Below, piece by piece: positions 16,681-25,642 of a DNA stretch of 64,000 nucleotides (within the stretch, counting starts at the first letter, position 1; the number at the start of each line of letters is the position of its first letter). Source of the DNA: an uncultured Chloroflexota bacterium (GTDB lineage: Bacteria > Chloroflexota > Anaerolineae > Aggregatilineales > Phototrophicaceae). The notes beneath the pieces are model-generated. The model did no database searches, was not told the origin of the DNA, and was given only the letters and a program-made list of their open reading frames with translations. The position numbers were made by a program, and so were the translations under genes. The stretch covers positions 19,554 to 83,553 of the forward strand of contig CALJKV010000011.1 in assembly GCA_937974245.1 (NCBI GenBank). The letters are read 5' to 3'.

Positions 16681-18190
16681 AGAACATCCCCTCTTCCAGT
16701 GGAAGACAGACTTTCAAGTATGTTCCCCGCCCTATTGTAGAGGAAATTTCAACCTGTCCCCCGCACTGTGTCACGCGTTCTTGAATCCCCATTAGCCCTA
16801 ACCCGCGCGGGCTGCTGCCATCCGTCTGTACATTGCCTACATCAAAACCAATACCGTCATCGCATATTGTACCCTCAAGCCGGTTATCGTGTTGGGTAAG
16901 CTGAATGGATACGGTGCGGGCCTGTGCGTGCCGCAGGACATTGCTCAACGCTTCCTGAAAGATTCGGTACAACGTGGTTTCAATAGCGGCGGGCAAGCGA
17001 CCAGTTAAACCGTCAGTGATGAGTTCGCAGTCAATTCCGGCAGAACCCAATGTCCTTTCCATGTGACTCCGCAAGGCCACCACGATGCCCAGATCATCCA
17101 GCGCGGAAGGGCGCAGATCAAGAATGAGGTCATACATTTGATCGGTTGTCGCGGCCACCAGGTCACGAATCTGTGCCATCTGGGTATGTGCACGTTTGAC
17201 ATCGGTCACGATCATTTTTTCGAGTGCTTCGACGCAGAATGCCAGCCCACTAAGTGATTGACCGAGGTCGTCGTGCAGTTCCCGTGCTACCCGTGTACGT
17301 TCATTTTCCTGGGCGGTAATCAAGCGTTTGAGCAGTTCACCGCGTTGGGCGCTTTGAAGACTGAGTTGTTCCGATAGCTCCGTATTTTCCCGGTTACGGG
17401 ACTCAATCTGCCGTACCATCAGATTAAACGCAGCGCCCAGCTGACCAATTTCGTCTGTCTGATTCTCTTCCAGCGGGTGGGGAAGATGCCCTTGTCCGAG
17501 TCGTTCAATCGCATCGGCCAGACCCGTTAAACGACGGAGGACGAGCCTTCCCATGACAATATTCACCACTAGGACTGTGATAATGATGCTGCCAATCCAC
17601 CACAAGAAGTTTTCTCGCACGTCGGTGGCTAAAGTGGCTTCTATACGAGCCATCGAAATATCTGTCACCAGTAGCCCTAGAAAGCGATCATCAGTCTCGT
17701 GGCATTCCGCACATTCAGCTTGATTTTCTAGCGGATACATGCTGCGGAAAATGCGCTGCCCCAGTTCCCCGTTAATCACTACATTGATTGGACGTTCGCC
17801 GGGAGGAAGCCGGTGACAAGCCTGGCATTCAGGGTCGCGTTGATCCAGATGAAGCCCTACGCCGTCCTTAAAAGGGGCGAAAATGACTTCACCGGATGGG
17901 TCGAGGACATATACCGTGCGGAATTCCTCGTTTGTGCCGATGGTGTCCAGCAATGTCTGAACCTCGGTGAAATCATCCTTAATCATGGCATGGCGGAGGT
18001 TAGATTCAATTATCCTGCCGGAATAGGCGGCGAGCAAGGACAAGTTTTCCATCGCAGCATTCTGATGCCTGAGATGCTCAATAATTGCGAAAGTCCCTAA
18101 AATGAGCAAAAGAGGAAGTACCACGCCAAGTGTAACTTTGGCTCTCAGATTGTCTTTCAAGGCTTTGTTGTGCATTTTGTGGTATTCCAT
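16673..18190 (-). CDS. Haem-c-binding sensor histidine kinase (NarX-like architecture)
   Basis: The protein is 505 aa. Transmembrane helices at about 20-38 and 196-216 flank an extracytoplasmic domain holding two haem c motifs, CQACH (122-126) and CAECH (160-164). A HAMP segment, a HisKA_3 dimerisation domain (VARELHDDLGQSLSGLAF) and an HATPase domain (DDGIGFDV; GLGLMGIQERV) follow. The domain order matches NarX-type kinases, with haem in place of a nitrate-binding sensor. It probably senses redox potential or a gas such as NO or O2 and signals to the overlapping NarL-type regulator. Its location upstream of the decahaem/molybdoenzyme genes points to control of that block. Confidence 0.92.
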   Translation of the reverse strand: MEYHKMHNKALKDNLRAKVTLGVVLPLLLILGTFAIIEHLRHQNAAMENLSLLAAYSGRIIESNLRHAMIKDDFTEVQTLLDTIGTNEEFRTVYVLDPSGEVIFAPFKDGVGLHLDQRDPECQACHRLPPGERPINVVINGELGQRIFRSMYPLENQAECAECHETDDRFLGLLVTDISMARIEATLATDVRENFLWWIGSIIITVLVVNIVMGRLVLRRLTGLADAIERLGQGHLPHPLEENQTDEIGQLGAAFNLMVRQIESRNRENTELSEQLSLQSAQRGELLKRLITAQENERTRVARELHDDLGQSLSGLAFCVEALEKMIVTDVKRAHTQMAQIRDLVAATTDQMYDLILDLRPSALDDLGIVVALRSHMERTLGSAGIDCELITDGLTGRLPAAIETTLYRIFQEALSNVLRHAQARTVSIQLTQHDNRLEGTICDDGIGFDVGNVQTDGSSPRGLGLMGIQERVTQCGGQVEISSTIGRGTYLKVCLPLEEGMFCD

Positions 18191-18570
18191 TACTAACCGA
18201 AGGGGAAATTTCTGAATGGAACATTTTGCACATATGACAACTGTTTTCGATACTGTACCACATTGTGCGTCGCAAGAACAAATCGGACGTAGGAGGTGTT
18301 TGGAGTAGGGGAAATTACATTTACCGGCAATCGTAATAATTCAATGGAGATTCATAAATCGCGATTGTAGAGGAGTTTTAGTTGGTCTATGGAGATGAGG
18401 TCTGGCGCCTATGTGTCGCCCAATCTTTCTTTTACGACGCATTATTGAGGCTGACGGGTTTTTCAGAAAGCTATAACAACCACTTTAGCCTCAACCGCAA
18501 AACGCGCTATGTCCTGTAGTTTTGGCAAATGGGATTGAAAATCAGAGAGGAAAACAACGGTTGAAGTCCT
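18191..18570. other. Gene-free region upstream of the haem kinase
   Basis: This 380-bp stretch is AT-richer than the flanking genes and should contain the promoter of the kinase/regulator genes near 18200-18300. I see no strong -35/-10 pair, terminator or repeat that I would defend. Confidence 0.4.
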
Positions 18571-19110
18571 TTAGTTGCGACTCCTTCTGCCGGTATCATA
18601 CCCAGCGGCAAAGGCAGCCAGCAACGGGTTATCGACAATCTGGTTCTCAGCATTCCCTGATCGCAAGGGGTTGATGGTCGTCAACTCTCCATCCGCGTCG
18701 CGCACCATTTCCAATACTGCTAACCGCCCGGTGCGTTCCGGTATCGCCAGGCTGGCAATCAACAAGACCTCTTTACGCTGCGGATCCAGCGATGGTGGCA
18801 CAGTCGGCGGCTGCTCCCCCTGAGCAAAACTCATCCAGCCTTCCGAGATGAAAAACACTTCTTGAAGGGTCCCAATCTCGACCCGCTGCCCCAACTCAAA
18901 GCCAGTCGAAAACAAGGCCCGCAGTCTGCCTTGATGGGTCTCCGGCAACCCTGGCAGCTGTCCAATAATCCCGCGCTGCTGGATGTCGAAACCCCCGTTC
19001 CCGGTATCACCTAGGGCGACCCGCCGGATGATATGCGGCGGGTGGCGGTGCTGACGACGATGGACGGCGGCGTGCCGGATTTCACAGTCAATGCCGGTGG
19101 GTGGGGGCAT
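18571..19110 (-). CDS. Hypothetical protein fragment abutting an inverted restriction-enzyme remnant
   Basis: The frame is 179 codons, GC-rich and protein-like in its last 145 residues (RALFSTGFELGQRVEIG; RKEVLLIASLAIPERTGRLA; NPLLAAFAAGYDTGRRSRN). The family is not recognised. The first 27 or so codons overlap an opposite-strand remnant and are probably not part of the gene. It looks like the C-terminus of a larger gene truncated near 19030, where two inverted fragments meet. Confidence 0.35.
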   Translation of the reverse strand: MPPPTGIDCEIRHAAVHRRQHRHPPHIIRRVALGDTGNGGFDIQQRGIIGQLPGLPETHQGRLRALFSTGFELGQRVEIGTLQEVFFISEGWMSFAQGEQPPTVPPSLDPQRKEVLLIASLAIPERTGRLAVLEMVRDADGELTTINPLRSGNAENQIVDNPLLAAFAAGYDTGRRSRN

Positions 19111-19407
19111 TTCGGATCAGGCAGCGCCGTCATGCCCGGTCGTGGTCGCCTGACAATCTCCGACAGCGCCTACGATGTCTACCTCAACGAGTCCACCTAC
19201 TGGCGCGGCGTGCCTGTTGAGGTGTGGGAATACATCCTGGGTGGCTACAAGGTGCTCAAGAAATGGCTCAGCTACCGCGAAAAGGCGGTGCTGGGACGTC
19301 CGCTCAAGCAGGAAGAAGCCCGTGCGTTCATGTACAGCGCCCAGCGCATCACGGCGCTGCTGGCGCTCAACGCGGCACTGGATGGGAATTATGAGGTGTG
19401 TGTGTAG
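19033..19407 (+). pseudogene. 3' remnant of a type ISP-like restriction-modification gene
   Basis: The frame is 124 codons and reads as the C-terminus of type ISP / type IIG restriction-modification enzymes: YDVYLNESTYWRGVPVEVWE, then GGYKVLKKWLSYREKAVLGR and a final AQRITALLALNAALDGNYEV. These segments normally end proteins of about 1000 aa or more. The frame has a stop 21 bp upstream of the ATG and no methylase or nuclease sequence to the left, so it is a deletion remnant. The family assignment is from memory of motifs. Confidence 0.5.
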
Positions 19408-19736
19408 CCGATAGGGGCTGCGGGCATGTTCTGAACAATAGGGAGATGACAGAATTTCATGATTTCACTGTGATTTGCGCTGCATCGCCGCTGAAGGAAC
19501 ACAATATATACCGAGCCGGATATAACAGTGTACAGTGCAAAGGGCGGCAGGAAGATTATTCAAAGTAATGGAACAGATAGAGGTGCTAGACCTGCGGGAG
19601 TTTGTTTGCGGTATTTCTGGCGTGGCAATTGAATAACTGTGAATGTTTATACTGTATCTCTACCTAATAAGAAGTGACGGGAACGGACTCATAAAAGCCC
19701 ACCCCCGTATTCCAGATTAGGTATAACTAGCGCGTG
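19408..19736. other. Gene-free region downstream of the remnant
   Basis: This 329-bp spacer between the remnant and the convergent cold-shock gene has no open frame of note. No clear terminator hairpin is visible for the cold-shock gene. Confidence 0.4.
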
Positions 19737-19952
19737 TTAGTTTTTCACGACCGTGACAGCGCTGGCCTGCATTCCCTTTTTACCCTGGGTGATTTCAAAT
19801 TCAACTTTTTCACCCTCGTCCAGTGAGCGATAGCCAGTACTTTGAATCTCCGAGTAATGGACGAAAAGATCCTCGCCGCCTTCTTGGGAGATAAATCCAA
19901 AGCCCTTCTCTCCGTTGAACCACTTTACTGTACCTTGAATACGATTTGCCAT
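19737..19952 (-). CDS. Cold-shock protein, CspA family
   Basis: The protein is 71 aa, full length for the family, with both RNA-binding motifs: RNP1 in GEKGFGFISQ and RNP2 in DLFVHYSEI. It binds single-stranded RNA or DNA and melts RNA secondary structure in the cytoplasm. AGGAG lies just upstream of the ATG. It is monocistronic. A long upstream region (19953-20474) could hold the structured 5' leader typical of csp genes. Confidence 0.95.
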   Translation of the reverse strand: MANRIQGTVKWFNGEKGFGFISQEGGEDLFVHYSEIQSTGYRSLDEGEKVEFEITQGKKGMQASAVTVVKN

Positions 19953-20474
19953 TGTTGTTTCTCCTAAAACAATTGAGGGGTGCCACGACCTGATTACACA
20001 AAATCCAATTGGTTTAGGATACTATGTGTTTTTTAGAGGAGTACTGGAGGGTCGCTATCTGTGATCTGTCTAAACAGAACTTACTTCAGCAACAGATTCT
20101 CGTAGTTTCTCTGGTGAGGTTGATGGGTGCATAACCACTGCACCAATGTAGGTTGACGCAATTGTCGATTTGTTTTCTACACTGCATATACAGCATAACA
20201 CAGATCAAGCAAAAAGATAGGGTGATATTAGATTTCCGAGATGGCGCACCTAAAAGCAGAAATCCCTGATAGGAATGAAATCAGATTGGTACACGGTGCC
20301 CCCAACGGGCCACCTGGAATCCTGACGGCATCATACCTCTCAACTTATCGCTCATTCGCAAAGACACACACCTTCGGATGGATAAGTCATGCCCAGTCAG
20401 AGGTATATGTGAAGATGCCAACCGGCCATCCCTGTTGAACGCAGGGGATAGGCACTTAACGTGAGGCCCGTCAA
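19953..20474. other. Gene-free region upstream of the cold-shock gene
   Basis: This 520-bp stretch is flanked by the cold-shock start and the end of the GH130 operon. The first 200 bp must contain the csp promoter and leader. I could not define a conserved cold-box or any repeat. A 65-codon plus-strand frame at 20241 lacks a ribosome-binding site and protein-like composition. Confidence 0.4.
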
Positions 20475-21959
20475 CTAACTATTCTCAACCCGCCGCATAC
20501 CCCGAAGCAGTTCTTCTACTTTTACGGTTGCGATACCTGATACGACATCCGACATCGCATAAGGGATAATCAACACATTGTTATGGACGAGTGACCCACA
20601 GGAATACACGACATTCGGGACGTAGCCTTCGCGTTCCTCCTCGCGGGGTACGAGTAATGGCTCGTCCAGATAGGCGATGACTTTTGTTGGGTTTTCAAGG
20701 TCGAGTAGTATCGCGCCAATAGAGTACTGGCGCATGGGGCCCACGCCGTGCGTGAGAACAATCCAGCCTTCATTGGTTTCAAGCGGTGATCCACAGTTAC
20801 CAAGCTGAATAAACTCCCAGGGGCGGGTAGGCTCCTGAATAATTTCAGACTCTTGCCAGAAATGAACGTTGTCCGAGAACATGATGCGGTTATTTTCACC
20901 GTCCTGGCGCGAAAGCATGACATAACGATCCTCAATTTTGCGCGGAAAAAGTGCCATCCCCTTGTTTTGTACGGCTTTGCCATTCAGCGTTGATATTTTG
21001 AACTTGATGAAGTCTTTTGTTTCAATCAACTGGGGAAGGATGCTCACACCGTTATAAGCAGTATAGGTCGCATAGTATGTCACCTGACCATCATCGTTGA
21101 AAAACTGTACGAATCGAGCATCTTCAATACCGCGACTTTCAATCTTTGAAGTCGGAAAGATAACGCGCTCAGAGATCAGATGGTCATGATTGAAATACAA
21201 TTCATAATTGGAATTTGCAAGCCAGTGGACGATTTCAAACGTTCTGTTTTGGCGCTCTACCGGAAAAACAGGGTCCGCGCGAAGGGCATCAATATTCTTC
21301 TTTAACCCATAATAGGAGAAGGTATCCGGAAGCTGGTTGAGCAGATGATGCATCACATCATTATCGGCGTTCATTTCCTGAAGTTTCATCCTGAAGAGCT
21401 TGAGGTCATATACCGGGTCAAGGTAAACGTCAGGCGTGACCACATACTCGCTGACCGGATCGAGAAGGACGGTGTTATTCGCGTCGAGGACACCACTGCG
21501 AAACACAATCGAGGACAGATGTCCCTCACCGGTCGCACGCAGACTCATAATAAAGCGCAGGCTGCCGGCTGGGATATGACTTTGGTCAGGATGCGGCACA
21601 ATGGAGGGATTGAAAAGAGCCGCCGATTCAATGGAATATTCCATTGTGAAGTAAGCTCCAATGAGTGCTCTCTTGGCCCCGGTGAGGATGGTATCTTCAG
21701 GAATATAATCGCTCACTTTGTTGAGGTGACGTTCAAAAACCGCGCTGATGTCTTTATGCCGGTCAGAAAAATCAAACATCACCTGGGACAGCAGGGTTTC
21801 GGCTGTTTCATCTGGCAAATCAAGTACCCGTTGAATAATCCTGGTGACCCGCCGCCTATCTTCAGGCAGGTTCAGCCGGGTAATCACCCGCGACGAATCT
21901 CCCAGAATTTTCTTTGCCTTACGTTTGACAATGAGTTGCGGATGGGTATTTTTGACCAT
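20475..21959 (-). CDS. Glycoside hydrolase/phosphorylase family 130-like protein
   Basis: The protein is 494 aa. Beta-propeller motifs of GH130 (mannoside phosphorylases) are visible: FNPSIVPHPDQ near residue 115, ESRGIEDARFVQF, ATYTAYNGVSILPQL, KGMALFPRKI, and the late PNVVYSCGSLVHNNVLIIPY. GH130 enzymes phosphorolyse beta-mannosides; the exact substrate cannot be read. It overlaps the preceding glycosyltransferase gene by 1 bp, and the two glycosyltransferases plus this enzyme form one minus-strand operon, probably for a mannose-containing glycan. Confidence 0.85.
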   Translation of the reverse strand: MVKNTHPQLIVKRKAKKILGDSSRVITRLNLPEDRRRVTRIIQRVLDLPDETAETLLSQVMFDFSDRHKDISAVFERHLNKVSDYIPEDTILTGAKRALIGAYFTMEYSIESAALFNPSIVPHPDQSHIPAGSLRFIMSLRATGEGHLSSIVFRSGVLDANNTVLLDPVSEYVVTPDVYLDPVYDLKLFRMKLQEMNADNDVMHHLLNQLPDTFSYYGLKKNIDALRADPVFPVERQNRTFEIVHWLANSNYELYFNHDHLISERVIFPTSKIESRGIEDARFVQFFNDDGQVTYYATYTAYNGVSILPQLIETKDFIKFKISTLNGKAVQNKGMALFPRKIEDRYVMLSRQDGENNRIMFSDNVHFWQESEIIQEPTRPWEFIQLGNCGSPLETNEGWIVLTHGVGPMRQYSIGAILLDLENPTKVIAYLDEPLLVPREEEREGYVPNVVYSCGSLVHNNVLIIPYAMSDVVSGIATVKVEELLRGMRRVENS

Positions 21960-22975
21960 TAATTCGCTTTTTCCATCATCTGTAGAAAAACCTCGCAGTA
22001 TTGTTCGATCATTTTGTCGGAGGTGAAGCGATCTTCAACGACTCGGCGGCAATCGGCACGATTAAGCGTTTTGATGCGGTCTACATGTTCAATCGCTTCC
22101 TGACATCCCGACACCAGGAAGCCGTTTTTTCCATGTTCAATCAATTCTGGCATACTGCCCCGGTTAAAGGCGATGACCGGTGTGCCACAGGCCATCGCCT
22201 CAACGACCGATAGCCCAAAAGGCTCATCGAAACCGATGGGATGAAGCAAAGCCGATGCACCCCCTAACAACTGACTGCGCTGAACCGGGCCAACACTGCC
22301 AACATAAACAATCTGATGGTTATCAAGATGGGGATGAACATACTGCTGGTAGTAATGGTCATCCTGAATGATACCGGCCAGGATCAGCCGTTTGTTGCAC
22401 GCCTGGGCAATGTCAATCGCCTCTTTCGCACCTTTATCAGGGTGGATGCGACCGAAAAAGAGGAGATAATCATCTGATTCCGACTGGAAATCGAACTGGT
22501 TTATATCAATGCCATGATAGATGGTCTTGATGTAATCAAGCTCTGGGGCACGGTTGGCATCGCTTATAGAAACATAGAACACGCGTCGGTTGTATTTTCG
22601 GTAAACCGGCAAAATCCCAGGTGAGGAAAAGCCGTGAATGGTTGTGACGACTGGCGTTTGGGTCAGTCCGCTATAGGTCAACGGCAGAAAATCAAAGTGG
22701 TTGTGGATAATGTCGAAGCCATCCGCATGATCGAAAAGTTCTGAAATATGCAGTGCTTCCCAGACTTTTGGGATCATTGAACGATCTTCTTCATAGCCTT
22801 GTGGGCAGACCGCTTGAAGTTTGCCACTTGTTTCCGAGTCGCCGGTTGCAAACAGAGTGACATCGTAGCCACGCGCTACCAGGCCCTCGGTCAAGAGAGA
22901 AACCACACTTTCCCAGGGGCCATAGTGACGGGGCGGTGTGCGCCAGGCGATCGGTGAAAGCATTGCGATGCGCAT
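21959..22975 (-). CDS. Glycosyltransferase family 4
   Basis: The protein is 338 aa with a GT-B fold. The N-terminal acceptor half includes PRHYGPWESVVSLLTEGLVA; the nucleotide-sugar half has FFGRIHPDKGAKEAIDIA and the EX7E-type signature region EPFGLSVVEAMACGTPVIAF. It transfers a hexose from a nucleotide sugar to a glycan or lipid. It is 3 bp downstream of the larger glycosyltransferase and overlaps the GH130 gene. Confidence 0.92.
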   Translation of the reverse strand: MRIAMLSPIAWRTPPRHYGPWESVVSLLTEGLVARGYDVTLFATGDSETSGKLQAVCPQGYEEDRSMIPKVWEALHISELFDHADGFDIIHNHFDFLPLTYSGLTQTPVVTTIHGFSSPGILPVYRKYNRRVFYVSISDANRAPELDYIKTIYHGIDINQFDFQSESDDYLLFFGRIHPDKGAKEAIDIAQACNKRLILAGIIQDDHYYQQYVHPHLDNHQIVYVGSVGPVQRSQLLGGASALLHPIGFDEPFGLSVVEAMACGTPVIAFNRGSMPELIEHGKNGFLVSGCQEAIEHVDRIKTLNRADCRRVVEDRFTSDKMIEQYCEVFLQMMEKAN

Positions 22976-22978
22976 GGA

Positions 22979-25276
22979 TTAACCTGTGCTTTGGCGTGTT
23001 GGCTGAAGGGTGTTCTCCGCCAGACGGAGCTCTAACCAGGATTGCAGAAATGCCAGGGTAGACTCGGTACCTTGGTTCTCGTTTGCCCGGTCAGGATGAA
23101 GCCCGTCACGGCAACCACCGGTTTTCGCATCATAAACAGGAAGATTCAGGTCATTCCGTCCTAAATACCACTCAAAAGCCCGCTGCGCCTCGCTATACCA
23201 GCATTTATCCCCCGTCATACGATACGCTTCCAGGCAGGCAGAGACCATCGTCTGTGCCTCTACCGGTTGTTGATCAAACCTGGCACGTTTGCCACCTTGC
23301 TGATAAAAGCCGTTCGAGCCGATGGGTACAAAATGGCCGGTAGGAGTATTCGCCCGTTGTAAGTCTGCCAACCAGTTCAGGGACTCTAACCCGGCACTCG
23401 ACATGGCATTATTCGGTATCCCCTGACCACACATCAACATGGCGCGTGGCAGCACGGCATTGCAATACGCTAGTTCATTTTCATACCAACGCCATTCATC
23501 GGTGCGATTGGCCTGATACAGAGTGAGCAAACGCTCTGCCAATTGATCACGGACTTGACTGATTAAGCGGTCGCCATTAAATCTCCGCAAATACTCGTGG
23601 ATTCCGATTAACGCAAATGCCCATGCACGGGGACTGGTGGTATCCAGAACGGCAGGTAGAGCCTGTTCAAACAGCCAACTCGCCATAGCTGTGAGGGGTG
23701 ATGTGTTGGAGCGGCCAATCACCGTACCTAATGCCCATAAGGTGCGACCGTGACTATCATCAGACCCCTTTTCTTCCAACCAATGCCGCTGGTAATCCAT
23801 GAAATTGCGGAAGCGTCCCGTTTCACTGTTGAAGGCATACATGATAAAGGCCAGATAACGGGCACTCAGGTCTGACGATTGCCCGTTGTCTAACGCCAAT
23901 TCTGCCAGGTAGGTGCTGACAATCAAGGCGCGGGCATTATCATCAATACAATAGCCTTCACGATAATTAGGTATGGTGAAATGTGCATGTTGCAGGATGC
24001 CGGTATCATCCGTCATATGGCGCAAATGATCGAGTTTGAGGGGCGGCAATTCGCCCGGACGTTGATCTAACGGTTTAACCACAAAGTTAGACGGGGAAGA
24101 ATGCCGTCGTTTCGCACGGGCGCGTTCAAAACTCTCCATATAGCGCCGTGCCACCTGCGGCCAGGTCATCTGACGCCCAAATATATAGGCGCGTTTACGC
24201 ATCGCATCCCGTTTGGCTTCGTTATCGAGCAGATCAATCACTGCTTCAGCGAGTTTTTCCGAGTCATGGAACGGTACAAGCACACCGCGTCCATTAGCAA
24301 GCACTTCGTCTGCATACCAATAAGGTGTCGAGATGACGGCTTTCCCTGCACCTAACGTATAAGCCAGCGTGCCGGAGGTAATCTGGGCAATGTTCAGGTA
24401 GGGCGTGAGGTATATGTCTGCTGCGCTGATGAACTGATTGAGTTCATCCAATGTGACAAATCGATTGTAGAAAATGACATTGCCTTCAACGCCTTTATCA
24501 CGTGCCAGGCGTTGCAAAGACAGGCGATAGGTTTCGCCTTCGTTGCGTACAACCTGAGGGTGGGTTGCGCCCAGAATCAGATACACGACGTTGGGATGTT
24601 GAACGACGATGGCCGGCAGAGCGGCAATGACATCTTCGATTCCCTTGCTGCTGGATAACAAACCAAAGCTGAGCAAGACCATTTTTCCCTCAACGCCGAA
24701 CAGGTCTTTATGAAAACTTGAGTCAGTAAATGGCACATCGGGAATACCATGTGGAATGAAGTCAATTTTCTTCCCTGAAACACCGTAGATTCGCTCCAGG
24801 AATTCAACGCCGCGTTCGCTCATGACGACCACACGATCAGAAAGAGACACCACTTCTTGCAGCACCTTGAGTTGATCGGGGTCGGGATGCTCCAGAATGG
24901 TATGCAGTGTCGTCACAATCGGCATATGGAGGTCGCGCAAAAGGGCCAGGATGTGGCTGCCTGCTGGTCCACCATAAATCCCATATTCATGTTGCAAACA
25001 CACAAGATCAACGTTATTGATGTTCAGAAAGTCGGCGGCACGCCGGTAGGAGGCAATGTCTTTCTCTGAAAGTTCAAAGCGAACACGCGGTGGATAGGCG
25101 TAACCGCTCGCAATATCATTGACAGGCAAGGCAATACACGTTGTTTCACTGTATTCCGTTGCAATTGCTTCGCACAAATCGGTTGTAAAGGTGGCAATGC
25201 CACACTGTCGTGGGAGATGATTGCCGACAAATCCAATACGCTTTATGGTGGAATTCAATGCGTCATCTTGCGACAT
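22979..25276 (-). CDS. Glycosyltransferase family 4 fused to an alpha-helical sugar-processing domain
   Basis: The protein is 765 aa. Residues 1-395 are a GT-B glycosyltransferase (HLPRQCGIATFTTDLCEAIA; LLSSSKGIEDVIAALPAIV; GTLAYTLGAGKAVISTPYWY). Residues 400-765 are a mostly helical domain (CIDDNARALIVSTYLAELAL; DSHGRTLWALGTVIGR; NDLNLPVYDAKTGGCRDGLH) resembling six-hairpin glycosidase-like domains. The fusion probably makes and edits a glycan or acts as a bifunctional enzyme; function is inferred. Its start overlaps the end of the upstream 99-aa gene by 14 bp. Confidence 0.85.
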   Translation of the reverse strand: MSQDDALNSTIKRIGFVGNHLPRQCGIATFTTDLCEAIATEYSETTCIALPVNDIASGYAYPPRVRFELSEKDIASYRRAADFLNINNVDLVCLQHEYGIYGGPAGSHILALLRDLHMPIVTTLHTILEHPDPDQLKVLQEVVSLSDRVVVMSERGVEFLERIYGVSGKKIDFIPHGIPDVPFTDSSFHKDLFGVEGKMVLLSFGLLSSSKGIEDVIAALPAIVVQHPNVVYLILGATHPQVVRNEGETYRLSLQRLARDKGVEGNVIFYNRFVTLDELNQFISAADIYLTPYLNIAQITSGTLAYTLGAGKAVISTPYWYADEVLANGRGVLVPFHDSEKLAEAVIDLLDNEAKRDAMRKRAYIFGRQMTWPQVARRYMESFERARAKRRHSSPSNFVVKPLDQRPGELPPLKLDHLRHMTDDTGILQHAHFTIPNYREGYCIDDNARALIVSTYLAELALDNGQSSDLSARYLAFIMYAFNSETGRFRNFMDYQRHWLEEKGSDDSHGRTLWALGTVIGRSNTSPLTAMASWLFEQALPAVLDTTSPRAWAFALIGIHEYLRRFNGDRLISQVRDQLAERLLTLYQANRTDEWRWYENELAYCNAVLPRAMLMCGQGIPNNAMSSAGLESLNWLADLQRANTPTGHFVPIGSNGFYQQGGKRARFDQQPVEAQTMVSACLEAYRMTGDKCWYSEAQRAFEWYLGRNDLNLPVYDAKTGGCRDGLHPDRANENQGTESTLAFLQSWLELRLAENTLQPTRQSTG

Positions 25277-25562
25277 ACTCGATCTTTCCGCCCTCGTTAT
25301 CCCAAATTTCTAATTGACGTTGGCTGTCCCGGATGGCAAAAGCCCGGCGGGTTTCATCACTGCTTTTGCTGACAACAGATTGTGATTGAGCAACAAATTC
25401 TGCGGTTTCAACTCGGAGCAGCGGGTTGAGCCAGTACAAAATCTTGCTCAGGTGCTCAACGGTCTCGCGCAATCGTGCCAATTCGGAATCGAGTTTCTGT
25501 GCCGGCGTGGTGTTCATCAGTCTTTGGAATGACTCTACTTTCATTCTTCGTCGGTTTGTCAT
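25263..25562 (-). CDS. Small hypothetical protein leading the glycan operon
   Basis: The protein is 99 aa, hydrophilic and helical, with no recognised family (AQKLDSELARLRETVEHLSK; SDETRRAFAIRDSQRQLEIW). The 14-bp overlap with the glycosyltransferase start suggests translational coupling. An internal Met (MKVESF) at residue 7 is an alternative start. Confidence 0.65.
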   Translation of the reverse strand: MTNRRRMKVESFQRLMNTTPAQKLDSELARLRETVEHLSKILYWLNPLLRVETAEFVAQSQSVVSKSSDETRRAFAIRDSQRQLEIWDNEGGKIEYVAR

Positions 25563-25642
25563 TTGATATGCCCTTTCATTGCGGTTCTGGCTGAAGGCTA
25601 CACCCCCTTTTCAACTCTCAGTATCGTGTTCCACCTGGGTCG

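Noticed and set aside
20241..20438. 65-codon plus-strand frame upstream of the GH130 operon end
   Set aside because: No ribosome-binding site, no recognisable domain, isolated between convergent units.
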